Of a DNA stretch of 64,000 nucleotides, positions 33,800-40,803 are shown in pieces; within the stretch, counting starts at the first letter, position 1, and the number at the start of each line of letters is the position of its first letter. This stretch comes from Streptomyces halobius (GTDB lineage: Bacteria; Actinomycetota; Actinomycetes; Streptomycetales; Streptomycetaceae). The stretch lies in the NCBI RefSeq assembly GCF_023277745.1, contig NZ_CP086322.1, positions 1,426,001 through 1,490,000 of the forward strand, written 5' to 3'. The notes beneath the pieces are model-generated. The model saw nothing but the letters and a program-made list of their open reading frames with translations. It searched no databases and had not been told where the DNA came from. The position numbers and the translations under genes were made by a program.

Positions 33800-34659
33800 G
33801 GTGCGCCCTTTCGTAACTTGCTGATCATGGCCACTGATGCCGCCTGCGACAACGCTTCGGCCTGCAACTGATGGTATGCCGTCAGCAGGGACACCACGGC
33901 AGTACCTTCGCGCTCCAAGTGCCCTCGCGCCTGCGACTCGGCATACGCGACCACGGACCGGTCGGCCAGGGTAAGGAGGTTCACCGGCAGGTTGAACGAG
34001 CGCCGCGCTCCTATCGCAAAGGGGGACACCTGTAGTACCCAGTTGGGAAGAGAGGCGACTTCGACCAACCGCCGTAGCTGGCCTTCCATGACCTCGCCAC
34101 CGCCGACCTCATGACGGAGACAGCTCTCATCCATCACCACAAGCACCATGGGAGGGCGGGGTCGCACCAGGGCGGCTTGCCTCTCCGCGAGGAAGGCGAC
34201 CCGCTCCTCCGCCTGTTCGGATGTGATGGCCCCGCGCTTCACGTCACCATCCGCCACCGTCCGCGCGTACTCAGGGGTCTGCAACAGGCCAGGGATCAGC
34301 CCGATCTCAAACAGCCGAATTTCTACTGCCCGGCCCTCGTACCCGACGTACTCCGGAAAGCCCTCCAGCAGGCTGCCGTGCCGGATCTCGCGCCACTGAC
34401 GCTCGAACGAATCTGCTGCGCCCTCAAGACCGAAGACGCGGTCTGCACTGCGCGAGAACCGGAGAGTCGGAGGTTTCCGACCATTTTCGACGGCCGAAAC
34501 ATGCACGCTGGAATATTCCGCGCGCTCGGCAAGATCGTCTTGAGTCCATCCGCGCGCCTCCCGCAAGCTGCGCAAACGCGCTCCGTAGGCCGCCTCAGGG
34601 GAGGCGTCCGGGTTCAACTCGTTGCGATTCAACGGGCGTTCACGACCTTCCGTCCACAA
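33796..34659 (-). CDS. XRE-family regulator with DUF5753, about 287 aa
   Basis: An N-terminal XRE helix-turn-helix (L-R-S-L-R-E-A-R-G-W-T-Q-D-D-L-A-E-R, then S-S-V-H-V-S-A-V-E-N-G) is followed by a DUF5753 domain (E-I-R-L-F-E-I-G-L-I-P-G-L-L-Q-T-P-E-Y-A-R). Together with DUF397 this is the WhiJ/AbaA-type module. The start is uncertain: TTG at 34659 gives 287 aa, and a later TTG would shorten the disordered N-terminus. It may be the prophage repressor or a host-type regulator carried as cargo; no separate CI-like gene is visible. Confidence 0.85.
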   Translation of the reverse strand: MWTEGRERPLNRNELNPDASPEAAYGARLRSLREARGWTQDDLAERAEYSSVHVSAVENGRKPPTLRFSRSADRVFGLEGAADSFERQWREIRHGSLLEGFPEYVGYEGRAVEIRLFEIGLIPGLLQTPEYARTVADGDVKRGAITSEQAEERVAFLAERQAALVRPRPPMVLVVMDESCLRHEVGGGEVMEGQLRRLVEVASLPNWVLQVSPFAIGARRSFNLPVNLLTLADRSVVAYAESQARGHLEREGTAVVSLLTAYHQLQAEALSQAASVAMISKLRKGAP

Positions 34660-34740
34660 GTGACAGGTTGAATGGTCCCCGACTGTAGACCACGCTGATG
34701 CTCCCCGGTAGTGGAAGCGCTACGGAGAGGAGCGGCAGCG

Positions 34741-34878
34741 ATGACGTATCGGAAGGGGACTTGGGTATGGGACTCAGGCTCAGGCAGTGGTCGCGTCGGC
34801 GAGGCGCAAGCAGCCAGCAGGCTGCGGCTGGCCACGGCGAAGGAGCGGTCTGAGGCTGGCGTCAGGGCGACGGCATGA
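34741..34878 (+). CDS. Shortened member of a DUF397-associated small protein family, 45 aa
   Basis: ATG at 34741 after AGAGGAGCGGCAGCG, divergent from the XRE gene. Starts M-T-Y-R-K-G-T-W-V-W-D and ends R-L-A-T-A-K-E-R-S-E-A-G. The ends resemble an ~80-aa protein often encoded beside XRE/DUF5753 genes, but the usual middle segment seems missing in frame. Stop overlaps the next start (ATGA). Confidence 0.55.
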   Translation: MTYRKGTWVWDSGSGSGRVGEAQAASRLRLATAKERSEAGVRATA

Positions 34879-35075
34879 ACGCGTCGCCTGGACCTGAACA
34901 GATCGTCGACGGCCCTGTGGTGCCCCGGTACATGGACGCTCCCGAGTTGCGGAACCCGGACGTGCCACAGGTGCGGTTCGGCCTGCGTGGGGCGGTCGTC
35001 TACATGCCCCCCGGCGCGGACGTACCCGCATGCAACGACTCTTGCCGCCTCTGCCGCGAGAAGGGGCGGCAGTAA
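34875..35075 (+). CDS. Small protein with C-terminal Cys knuckle, 66 aa
   Basis: ATGA-coupled to the preceding gene. The C-terminus C-N-D-S-C-R-L-C-R-E-K could bind zinc. Otherwise hydrophilic (V-P-R-Y-M-D-A-P-E-L). Small proteins of this type accompany XRE/DUF397 modules in Streptomyces. Function unknown. Confidence 0.65.
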   Translation: MNASPGPEQIVDGPVVPRYMDAPELRNPDVPQVRFGLRGAVVYMPPGADVPACNDSCRLCREKGRQ

Positions 35076-35181
35076 GCGCCCGGCCCGGCCACGTAGTCAG
35101 CCCCCCCGTGGACGTGGCCTGCGGCCGGGGAACCCGCACAACTCCGAGACGGCTCCCGAGGCTGATCCGGCGTGTGTGGAA

Positions 35182-35348
35182 GGGCCCGCCCGGACTGAGA
35201 GGACCAGTCCGGGCGGGCCCGCAACACCCCAAGGCCCCCGGCGTTTTGATGACGGCGCCGGGCGCGCCCCTCGCGGTCTGAAGTAAGCCACGAGGGGCGC
35301 AACTCAAAGGGCCGTCCGGGATCCTTCCACTCCGTTCCCGGGCGGCCC
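35182..35348 (+). terminator. Three consecutive long hairpins
   Basis: GGGCCCGCCCGGACTG / CAGTCCGGGCGGGCCC (16 bp, 35182-35220), GCGCCCCTCG / CGAGGGGCGC (35264-35300) and GGGCCGTCCGGGA / TCCCGGGCGGCCC (13 bp with one T-G pair, 35309-35348) fill the gap after the regulator module. The first is a strong candidate terminator for 34741-35075. Confidence 0.6.
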
Positions 35349-35370
35349 GGACTATCGCTACGGTGAGTGC

Positions 35371-35595
35371 ATGAACAGTCACGAAGGTGATCACATCACG
35401 CGGATTCTTAAGGCTGTTGCGAAGGGGCGAGACGGTCAGACCGTTCTGTGTGATCGCTGTAAGCGGCCCCTTCAATTCACGGCGCGAGAGCGCACTGCAA
35501 GTGGCGGACAACAATCAATCGTCGCCGTGAACAGCCATTGTCCAAACCCCCGATGCTCCGATGTGGGGGACCTGCACCAGCGACCAGAGGAGTAA
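35371..35595 (+). CDS. Zinc-ribbon-like protein, 74 aa
   Basis: Contains C-D-R-C-K-R-P and C-P-N-P-R-C-S-D, a four-Cys zinc ribbon pattern. Lower GC than its neighbours in the first 60 bp. Only 3 nt separate it from the next gene. Function unknown. Confidence 0.6.
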   Translation: MNSHEGDHITRILKAVAKGRDGQTVLCDRCKRPLQFTARERTASGGQQSIVAVNSHCPNPRCSDVGDLHQRPEE

Positions 35596-35598
35596 CCC

Positions 35599-35775
35599 AT
35601 GGCGTGCCTTAGCCTCCTTGATCCCACAGAGACAGAGCGCGATCACAACACCGTTCCATCGATGGGAGGAGCGTGTCCGGTGTGTGGTTCAAGCAACACC
35701 TACAACGAAATGGACGAAAACGGTCAAACGTGGGTGGTGTGCTTGGAACCGGGCTGTGGTGCGCGTAGCCAGTGA
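35599..35775 (+). CDS. Zinc-ribbon peptide, 58 aa
   Basis: ATG at 35599, preceded by GAGGAG about 8 nt upstream. C-P-V-C-G-S-S and C-L-E-P-G-C-G make a four-Cys zinc ribbon. The two zinc peptides at 35371-35775 form a coupled pair. Nucleic-acid binding or protein contact is possible; no family name is assigned. Confidence 0.6.
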   Translation: MACLSLLDPTETERDHNTVPSMGGACPVCGSSNTYNEMDENGQTWVVCLEPGCGARSQ

Positions 35776-35873
35776 GCACGTTGGCGGCCGGGGGCCCTCC
35801 CTGCGCCTGAGCGGCGAGTAGAGCCCCAAACGGCCCCGCCCTGGCCTTCCCCACGGCGGTAGCCCCCACAGAT

Positions 35874-36027
35874 CGAAGCCCTTCGGCATCCATGCCGGGG
35901 GCTTCGTCATTAGCGCCCTGCCCTTGTGGGGCGGGATGGGCGTCGGCTCCGCCGCGAACGGAGCCCCGGGCCGGCCTGGCACCACCGGGGACGCGCAATG
36001 GTGCCGAGGCGGGGGCGGAACTGTGGA
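35874..36027 (+). terminator. Hairpin cluster after the zinc-ribbon pair
   Basis: CGAAGCCC / GGGCTTCG enclosing CGGCAT-CC-ATGCCG (35874-35906) is a good terminator. GCCC-TTGTG-GGGC at 35921, GGCTCCG / CGGAGCC at about 35946 and GGCACCA / TGGTGCC at about 35977-36006 follow. The GCCCTTGTGGGGCGG motif recurs at 38394. Confidence 0.55.
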
Positions 36028-36083
36028 CCCCACGGCGAGCCCGACGTGGCTCGATAGGGGACCTAAGCCGCCCCCGCTCTCAA

Positions 36084-36159
36084 CCCCTCGTAGCCCAACG
36101 ATAGAGGCTGGCCCACTTAAAAGGGCTGATCAGTGCGGGTCCGAATCCCGTCGAGGGGA
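36084..36159 (+). tRNA. Atypical tRNA or tRNA-like element
   Basis: A 7-bp acceptor stem (CCCCTCG / CGAGGGG), D-arm GCC-CAACGATAGA-GGC, 5-bp anticodon stem GGCCC / GGGCT with an 8-nt loop (ACTTAAAA), and a T-arm GCGGG-TCCGAAT-CCCGT. CCA is not encoded. The 8-nt anticodon loop and 7-nt variable region depart from the standard class I form, so the anticodon cannot be fixed (UAA if U33 is kept). It may be a diverged phage tRNA or a structural mimic. Confidence 0.5.
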
Positions 36160-36209
36160 CGGGCGCCTCCCGGAGAGGGGAGGCGCATCTCATGGAGAGG
36201 AAGCCGATC

Positions 36210-36233
36210 ATGCAACTGAAGGACGCGACATGA
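36210..36233 (+). CDS. Possible 7-codon leader peptide
   Basis: The cassette-type site GGAGAGGAAGCCGATC is followed by ATG and only seven codons (M-Q-L-K-D-A-T), ending ATGA over the start of the ParB-like gene. It could serve translational coupling rather than encode a functional peptide. Confidence 0.35.
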   Translation: MQLKDAT

Positions 36234-37135
36234 CAGAGTTCGACAGGGATAGGCCGAAGGCCGACGAAATGATCCCCGAGAATGACCCAATGCCTCTGCC
36301 CAGCGAGTCAGGGATCTACGAGGTCACGCCCGGGATGGCCAGCTCATGGTTCTCCTTCCGGGCCACCCACCCGAAGCTGCGCTCGTTCAGCAAGAGCACC
36401 GCAGCTCGGTATCAGGCCGACATGGAGGCGGGGCGGTGGCGCGAGGCCACCCCTGAAGGTCTCATCTTCGACACCTCGGGCTACGTCATCTCGGCGCAGC
36501 ACCGGCTCCGGGCGCAAGCCAACGCGGGCGTCACGCTGAAGTGGCGCATCTTCGTGAACGAGCCCCGCGACATCGCTCCGTACCTGGAACAGGCCCGGCG
36601 ACGGACCGCTGGTGACCTGATTCAGGTCAAGTACCGCACGCAGCTCGGCGCTGGCGCCCGGCACCTGGCCGCGCTCGCCGACGGCGACCGCTGGGGCCTG
36701 CCCCGCTACAACAAGGTCTCCGTGGTCGAGGTGGTGGATACCTACGAAAAGTGGCCCGAGCTGGGCTGGTTCATCGCCGACGTCGCAAGGGTCCAGACCG
36801 ACGCCGGCGTCCCGGCCGGGCCGCACGCAGCTGTGCTCGCGCAGGCGGCCCGCACCGGACATCGAGACAAGATCCCGGAGTGGCTGCGAGGAATCAGGAC
36901 CGGCGAGAACCTGAGCGGCGGGGACCCGCGGCTTCATCTCGCACGACGGTTCCGTAACGGCCTTCAGAGCCTGAGCCAGGTCAACAAGCGGGACTACTCC
37001 TACGCCGTGATCGCCAAGGCGTGGAACGACTACACCACCGACGTGTCGATGACCATGCTCACCTTCCGGGTGGGCGAGCCCCTGCCGAAGGTGCAGGGCT
37101 TCGACTTCAACCCGCACAGGAAGGAAGCCGCATGA
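36230..37135 (+). CDS. ParB/sulfiredoxin-like fold protein, 301 aa
   Basis: Residues about 20-110 carry W-F-S-F-R-A-T-H-P-K-L-R-S-F-S, Y-Q-A-D-M-E-A-G-R-W-R and I-S-A-Q-H-R-L-R-A. This is the pattern of the ParB-like nuclease-fold proteins common in actinophages, where the usual motif is D-G-Q-H-R. Here Asp-Gly is replaced by Ser-Ala, which may affect activity. The C-terminal ~180 residues are helical. ATG overlaps the 7-codon frame. Possible role: DNA binding or processing in phage control. Confidence 0.65.
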   Translation: MTEFDRDRPKADEMIPENDPMPLPSESGIYEVTPGMASSWFSFRATHPKLRSFSKSTAARYQADMEAGRWREATPEGLIFDTSGYVISAQHRLRAQANAGVTLKWRIFVNEPRDIAPYLEQARRRTAGDLIQVKYRTQLGAGARHLAALADGDRWGLPRYNKVSVVEVVDTYEKWPELGWFIADVARVQTDAGVPAGPHAAVLAQAARTGHRDKIPEWLRGIRTGENLSGGDPRLHLARRFRNGLQSLSQVNKRDYSYAVIAKAWNDYTTDVSMTMLTFRVGEPLPKVQGFDFNPHRKEAA

Positions 37136-37362
37136 CTTCGCTGACCCGATTGCGGTTCTGGCAGAAGAGGGCGGGACAGCTGCTGGACGACCGTCAGGCG
37201 GTCGACGACAACATCCTGGTGGCCATCGCCCAAATGAAGAAGGAGGGCTTGTCCAACGCGTCGGTGGCGGGCATGTTCGGCACCTCGCCCTCCGGCATCG
37301 CCGCCAAGGCGACCAAGGGTGAGGAGATCATCGTCGAACGGAAGAGCAGGAAGTCCACATAG
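37132..37362 (+). CDS. Small HTH-like protein, 76 aa
   Basis: ATGA overlap with the ParB-like gene. Contains L-S-N-A-S-V-A-G-M-F-G-T-S-P-S-G-I-A-A-K, an HTH-like turn, and a Lys/Arg-rich end. Probably DNA-binding and expressed with its partner. Confidence 0.6.
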   Translation: MTSLTRLRFWQKRAGQLLDDRQAVDDNILVAIAQMKKEGLSNASVAGMFGTSPSGIAAKATKGEEIIVERKSRKST

Positions 37363-37452
37363 ATACAGTGTGTGATGGATGAGGTAACTCATCCTTTGCG
37401 CTGTCCTTACAGTCCACCTGCACGCCCTACTGGCCCGGATTCGGTTATGTTT

Positions 37453-37491
37453 TGGCAAGTCTTCTCCGCCTGGTAATTGGATCGTGATCCA
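37453..37491 (+). promoter_or_regulatory. Candidate promoter and operator before the integration genes
   Basis: TTGGCA (37453) and TAATTG (37475) with a 16-bp spacer make a plausible sigma-70-type promoter. They are followed by the palindrome GGATCGTGATCC (37480-37491) near the expected start point. The genes at 37548 and beyond lie downstream. Read by eye only. Confidence 0.35.
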
Positions 37492-37547
37492 GGGCGGACA
37501 CTAGACCTGCTGCTGCCAACCGACTTCGTCATTGAGGGACCCTCACC

Positions 37548-37799
37548 GTGCCGCCACGAAAGAAGATCGAAATGTCCGACGACGTGCGCGAAGCGTTGGA
37601 GGAAGACCTGCTCATGTCCTACAAGGGCGCCCGCAGCGCCTGGGAGGACTTCAAGGTCACGGCGCATCTGGCCAACCGGGCAGGGCTGACCCACCAGGAG
37701 ATCGCCGACTTGCTGGACGTCGGCAAGACCACAGCAGGAGATTGGTGCCGGGAGGGTGAACAAGCGCGAACTGGCCGCCGTGGCGGCCGTGCTGGGTGA
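37548..37799 (+). CDS. HTH-domain protein, 83 aa
   Basis: GTG start at 37548. L-T-H-Q-E-I-A-D-L-L-D-V-G-K-T-T-A-G-D-W-C is a clear helix-turn-helix. The C-terminal ~14 codons overlap the next gene in another frame. Likely a small regulator of the integration or lysogeny genes downstream. Confidence 0.65.
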   Translation: MPPRKKIEMSDDVREALEEDLLMSYKGARSAWEDFKVTAHLANRAGLTHQEIADLLDVGKTTAGDWCREGEQARTGRRGGRAG

Positions 37800-38388
37800 T
37801 CAGCAGAACGAATGTCGGACGGCTGAAGAGGTCGCCGCACTCGCCATCGAAGCGCTGGACGAGACCAGATCACGCTCCCACCGCCTCGCGGTGGTCGGCC
37901 AGATTCGGTTCGGGCCCCAGGAGATGACCCACACGGTCATCCTGGGGCCCTTCTCGTCCCGCGGGGTGCTGGACAACCGAGAGAAGTTCCTCAAGGCCGT
38001 ACAGGGCGGCACAGCCGCCCGGGACGCAGGCCAGCACTTGGCCTGGGACGCCAAGACCGGCACCGGCACGGGGCGGTTCATGCTCGTGCCGGCGTTCACG
38101 AAGCCACGGGACGCCTGGGACTTCTACCGGCCCAGCGGGCACGGCGAGGAGACCAAGCAGCTCACCAGCAAGATGCTGCTGGAGGGCGGGTGGCGCGAGG
38201 CCAAAGGCGCCGCGGCCCTCAGGGCCGAGCTGGAGGCATGGCAGCCCGGCCTGTGGGCCGAGCAGCACGCGTACGAGCCAGCATGCGTCTGCGGCGCGGG
38301 CGAGCGCACCCTGGCCGCCGCCAAATCACTGAAGGGTAAGCACGGCGTACCCACGGGCCGCTGCCAGCGGCACCCGGATGCCGCATAA
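37756..38388 (+). CDS. Hypothetical phage protein, 210 aa
   Basis: GTG at 37756, overlapping the HTH gene by 44 nt. The sequence has a helical N-terminus (residues 1-40), a beta-containing middle (V-V-G-Q-I-R-F-G-P) and a C-terminal C-V-C-G-A-G. The real start may be further in. Located upstream of the integrase with a small gene between. No function assigned. Confidence 0.65.
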   Translation: MNKRELAAVAAVLGDQQNECRTAEEVAALAIEALDETRSRSHRLAVVGQIRFGPQEMTHTVILGPFSSRGVLDNREKFLKAVQGGTAARDAGQHLAWDAKTGTGTGRFMLVPAFTKPRDAWDFYRPSGHGEETKQLTSKMLLEGGWREAKGAAALRAELEAWQPGLWAEQHAYEPACVCGAGERTLAAAKSLKGKHGVPTGRCQRHPDAA

Positions 38389-38391
38389 CCC

Positions 38392-38408
38392 CCGCCCTTG
38401 TGGGGCGG
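38392..38408 (+). terminator. Short hairpin before the integrase pair
   Basis: CCGCCC-TTGTG-GGGCGG, a repeat of the motif at about 35,919. It lies between the 210-aa gene and the ribosome site of the next gene, so it may modulate translation as much as transcription. Confidence 0.4.
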
Positions 38409-38420
38409 AATGGAGGACCC

Positions 38421-38588
38421 ATGCAGGACGGCAAAGTCATACCGGCCGAGGAGGCTGGCGCCTGGCTCAGGAAGAACAAGCCCGAGATTGATATCAGATG
38501 GACCGTCAACGAAGAGCACGACGAGGACACTTACCGCCGTCTGCTGAAACTGCTGTTCTCGCCCCGGCCGGACAGCCGGGCAGCATAA
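38421..38588 (+). CDS. 55-aa protein upstream of the integrase
   Basis: ATG after TGGAGGACCC. Starts M-Q-D-G-K-V-I-P-A-E-E-A-G-A-W-L-R, a small acidic/helical protein without Cys. Its place next to a serine integrase makes a directionality factor or accessory protein conceivable, but such factors have no common motif, so this is only context. Confidence 0.6.
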   Translation: MQDGKVIPAEEAGAWLRKNKPEIDIRWTVNEEHDEDTYRRLLKLLFSPRPDSRAA

Positions 38589-38657
38589 TGCCGCCACATG
38601 GGCGACCCCGGCGGTGCTACGGCACCCCGGGGGTTGGCCAGTAGCGAAGGAACTGAC

Positions 38658-40682
38658 ATGACACAGGCTCTCACGAGCACGCTGCGAGCCGTCGACTACC
38701 TTCGAGTGTCGACCGAGCAGCAGAAGCAAGGCTACGGCATCAGCTATAGCGCCAAGAAGACCGCGAAATACATCGAGCGCAAGGGTTGGGCTCACGTCGG
38801 CACCTTCAAGGACGAGGGAGTCCAAGGCTCCCTGTCCTGGCAGGAGCGGGAAGACGCCCAGAAGCTGATGAAGCTGGCCCGGCAGGAGCCGAAGCCCTTC
38901 GACGTGGTGACAGTCCACGAGACGCGGGCCATCGGCCGCACGGACCGCGCCTTCTATCGCTGGGTATGGGAGCTGCAAGACCTCGGAATCTTTGTCGCCA
39001 TCGCCGACAAGGACATCGACAACACCACCGAGGATGGCGAAGCCGCCATGCGCGAGGAGGCGAACTACGCCTTCAAGGAGTACACGCGCATCCGGGTACG
39101 CACCCAGAACGGCATCCAGGAGAAGGCGGAGGAAGGCGGGCACCCGGGAGGCGCCACGCCGTATGGCTGGCGCATCGAGAACCAGGGCAAGAAGGGCGAG
39201 TCCCGCCTGGTCCTCGACACCTGCCCGGCGGACGAGCACTGCACCGCGACCCATGAAACGGACGTGCTCGGACGGGCCTGGCACCTGATCGTGCTGGAGC
39301 ACAAGAACCGCCGCCAGGCGGCCATGACTCTCAACGCCGAAGGCTTCCGGACTCGCTCGGGGAAGCTCTGGACCGAGGGCAACCTGGGACGCAAGCTTCA
39401 GTCTCGGGCCGTTCAGGAGGCCCGCATGATCTACCGCAACCCGGAGACCGCGGGGAAGAGCAACGGCACGAAGCTCGGCATGGACGGCCAGCCAGCCAAC
39501 GGCCAGACCGTGGTCATCGACCTACCTCGCCTGTTCAGTGAGGCGGAAGTGGCCCGCCTGAACAAGGCCCTGGCCCGCAATTCACGGTCCCGGCGGCCCG
39601 CCTCCGAAGGGGGCATCCATCCGCTCTCCAAGCGCGTCTTTGGCGCGTGCGGGAAGTACTACACGGGGCTGGACCGGTGCGACCGGCCGGGCCGGATGTA
39701 CCGGTGCACAGGGAAGACCGAGGCATACCCCGGCGCCCAAGTGTGCAACTGCTCGCAGGTGGACGCGGATGCGCTCGAAGAGCGCGTCTGGGCGGAGGTG
39801 CGCAGCATGCTCGAAGACCCTGATCGCCTGACCCGCATGGCGCATGACTGGCTGGACCTGGCGACCGGCCAGAAGGTCAACCACGCCGAGCGCATCGCCG
39901 ACCTGGACAAGAAGATCGAGGCTCAGGACGACGCCATTGCCGCGATGATGGTCCTCGCCGCCAAGCAGAGGAAGTCTCCCGAAGCCGTCGCCAAGGCGAC
40001 GAAGACTCTGGAGGACGAGCGTGAGGAGCTTGTCAGGCTGCGCGCCGAGGCCGCAGCTTGGCAGCAGGAGTCCGAGCTTGCCGAGCGGCGAGCCCACGAT
40101 CTTCAGGCTTTGGCCGACATGGCGCGGACGCGCATGGCGCACATGACGCCAGAGGAGAAGGCCGAGGTCTGTGACCTGCTCGACCTGAAGGTCACCATGA
40201 CCGGACCCGTGCCGAAAAAGGTGCGGGCAGACGACACTCTCAGTGCCTGGTTCCGGGAGCGAGGCCGGCCGGTGCCGGTCCTGGATGACGCGGCATGGGA
40301 GAAGGTGCGGGGCATCTTCGAGGGCGCCGATGTGCGCAACCGGCGTGATCGCCTGCCGCACCGCATGGTGCTGGAAGCGGTGCTCATGAAGGCCCGTACC
40401 GGCCTGCCATGGAAGGAGTTGCCAACCGAGTACGGCAAGACAACCGGGCTGACCACTCGCTACCAGCGCTGGATGGCTTCAGGGCTCTTCGAGGAGGCCA
40501 TGGAGGCTCTGGTCGACTGCGAGGGCACTCCCCTGCCGAGTCAGTATCCACTGCCTCCACTGGTGGTGGAGGGCAAGATCGATCCCAGGCTCCTCATCCG
40601 AGTTCCTGAAGCACCTCAGCAGGCGGTCACGAGCGCTCGGGTGATGTCCCAGGGGAATTCGTGGGTCGCGGTGATGCGGTAG
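38658..40682 (+). CDS. Large serine recombinase (integrase) with C-terminal DUF4096-like domain, 674 aa
   Basis: The N-terminal resolvase domain begins Y-L-R-V-S-T-E-Q-Q (catalytic Ser18) and includes R-A-I-G-R-T-D-R. A recombinase domain (about residues 165-270), a zinc ribbon region with A-C-G-K-Y-Y-T-G and C-T-G...C-N-C, and a long coiled coil (about 420-510) follow. Residues about 542-618 (W-E-K-V-R-G-I-F, K-A-R-T-G-L-P-W-K-E-L-P) resemble the DUF4096 DNA-binding region of IS5-type transposases. I chose ATG 38658 (AAGGAA upstream). The last ~17 residues appear to be read from host DNA across the attachment junction. Confidence 0.9.
   Translation: MTQALTSTLRAVDYLRVSTEQQKQGYGISYSAKKTAKYIERKGWAHVGTFKDEGVQGSLSWQEREDAQKLMKLARQEPKPFDVVTVHETRAIGRTDRAFYRWVWELQDLGIFVAIADKDIDNTTEDGEAAMREEANYAFKEYTRIRVRTQNGIQEKAEEGGHPGGATPYGWRIENQGKKGESRLVLDTCPADEHCTATHETDVLGRAWHLIVLEHKNRRQAAMTLNAEGFRTRSGKLWTEGNLGRKLQSRAVQEARMIYRNPETAGKSNGTKLGMDGQPANGQTVVIDLPRLFSEAEVARLNKALARNSRSRRPASEGGIHPLSKRVFGACGKYYTGLDRCDRPGRMYRCTGKTEAYPGAQVCNCSQVDADALEERVWAEVRSMLEDPDRLTRMAHDWLDLATGQKVNHAERIADLDKKIEAQDDAIAAMMVLAAKQRKSPEAVAKATKTLEDEREELVRLRAEAAAWQQESELAERRAHDLQALADMARTRMAHMTPEEKAEVCDLLDLKVTMTGPVPKKVRADDTLSAWFRERGRPVPVLDDAAWEKVRGIFEGADVRNRRDRLPHRMVLEAVLMKARTGLPWKELPTEYGKTTGLTTRYQRWMASGLFEEAMEALVDCEGTPLPSQYPLPPLVVEGKIDPRLLIRVPEAPQQAVTSARVMSQGNSWVAVMR
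40610..40665. other. Probable right attachment junction (attR)
   Basis: Host-family similarity on the minus strand (MpaB/DUF2236) stops near 40,631, inside the integrase 3' end on the plus strand. A serine integrase core is short, so the exact crossover cannot be read from one junction alone. Confidence 0.6.
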
Positions 40683-40747
40683 ATCCGCAGGAAGTCGCGC
40701 TCCGGATCGAGCCGCCGGATCTCCCTCAGCCAGTCATAGCGCCGCAC
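40616..40747 (-). pseudogene. N-terminal fragment of host MpaB/DUF2236-family gene, cut by the prophage
   Basis: Reading left from GTG 40747, the frame gives V-R-R-Y-D-W-L-R-E-I-R-R-L-D-P-E-R-D, then R-I-Y-R-I-T-A-T and H-E-F-P-W-D-I-T-R-A-L. This is the characteristic start of MpaB/DUF2236 oxygenase-like proteins, whose next residues would be E-x-A-L-x-R-T-Y. Instead the frame turns into V-T-A-C and stops at 40616. Family similarity is lost after about 40,631, which marks the prophage edge. The rest of the gene should lie beyond the left end of the prophage. Confidence 0.75.
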
Positions 40748-40803
40748 CTGACATCCGTCCCTTCGATCGCCGAAGTCCCGACACTAAGCGCTTCAGCTGC
40801 TCT

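Larger units (their letters stand above)
1..40640. mobile_element. Integrated tailed-phage genome, left end outside window
   Basis: A leftward late operon (large terminase, endolysin, portal, capsid, fibre, holin-like), a rightward series of small genes and a serine integrase at the right edge define a prophage. The right junction is placed near 40,630 because the 3' end of the integrase overlaps, antisense, the start of an MpaB/DUF2236-family host gene. The left junction and the replication genes are not in the window. Two small genes are broken, but the virion and integrase genes look intact. Confidence 0.95.

Noticed and set aside
36084..36159. Standard bldA-like leucine tRNA
   Set aside because: A leucine tRNA should have a long variable arm; here it is seven bases, and the anticodon loop is eight, so the identity is left open.
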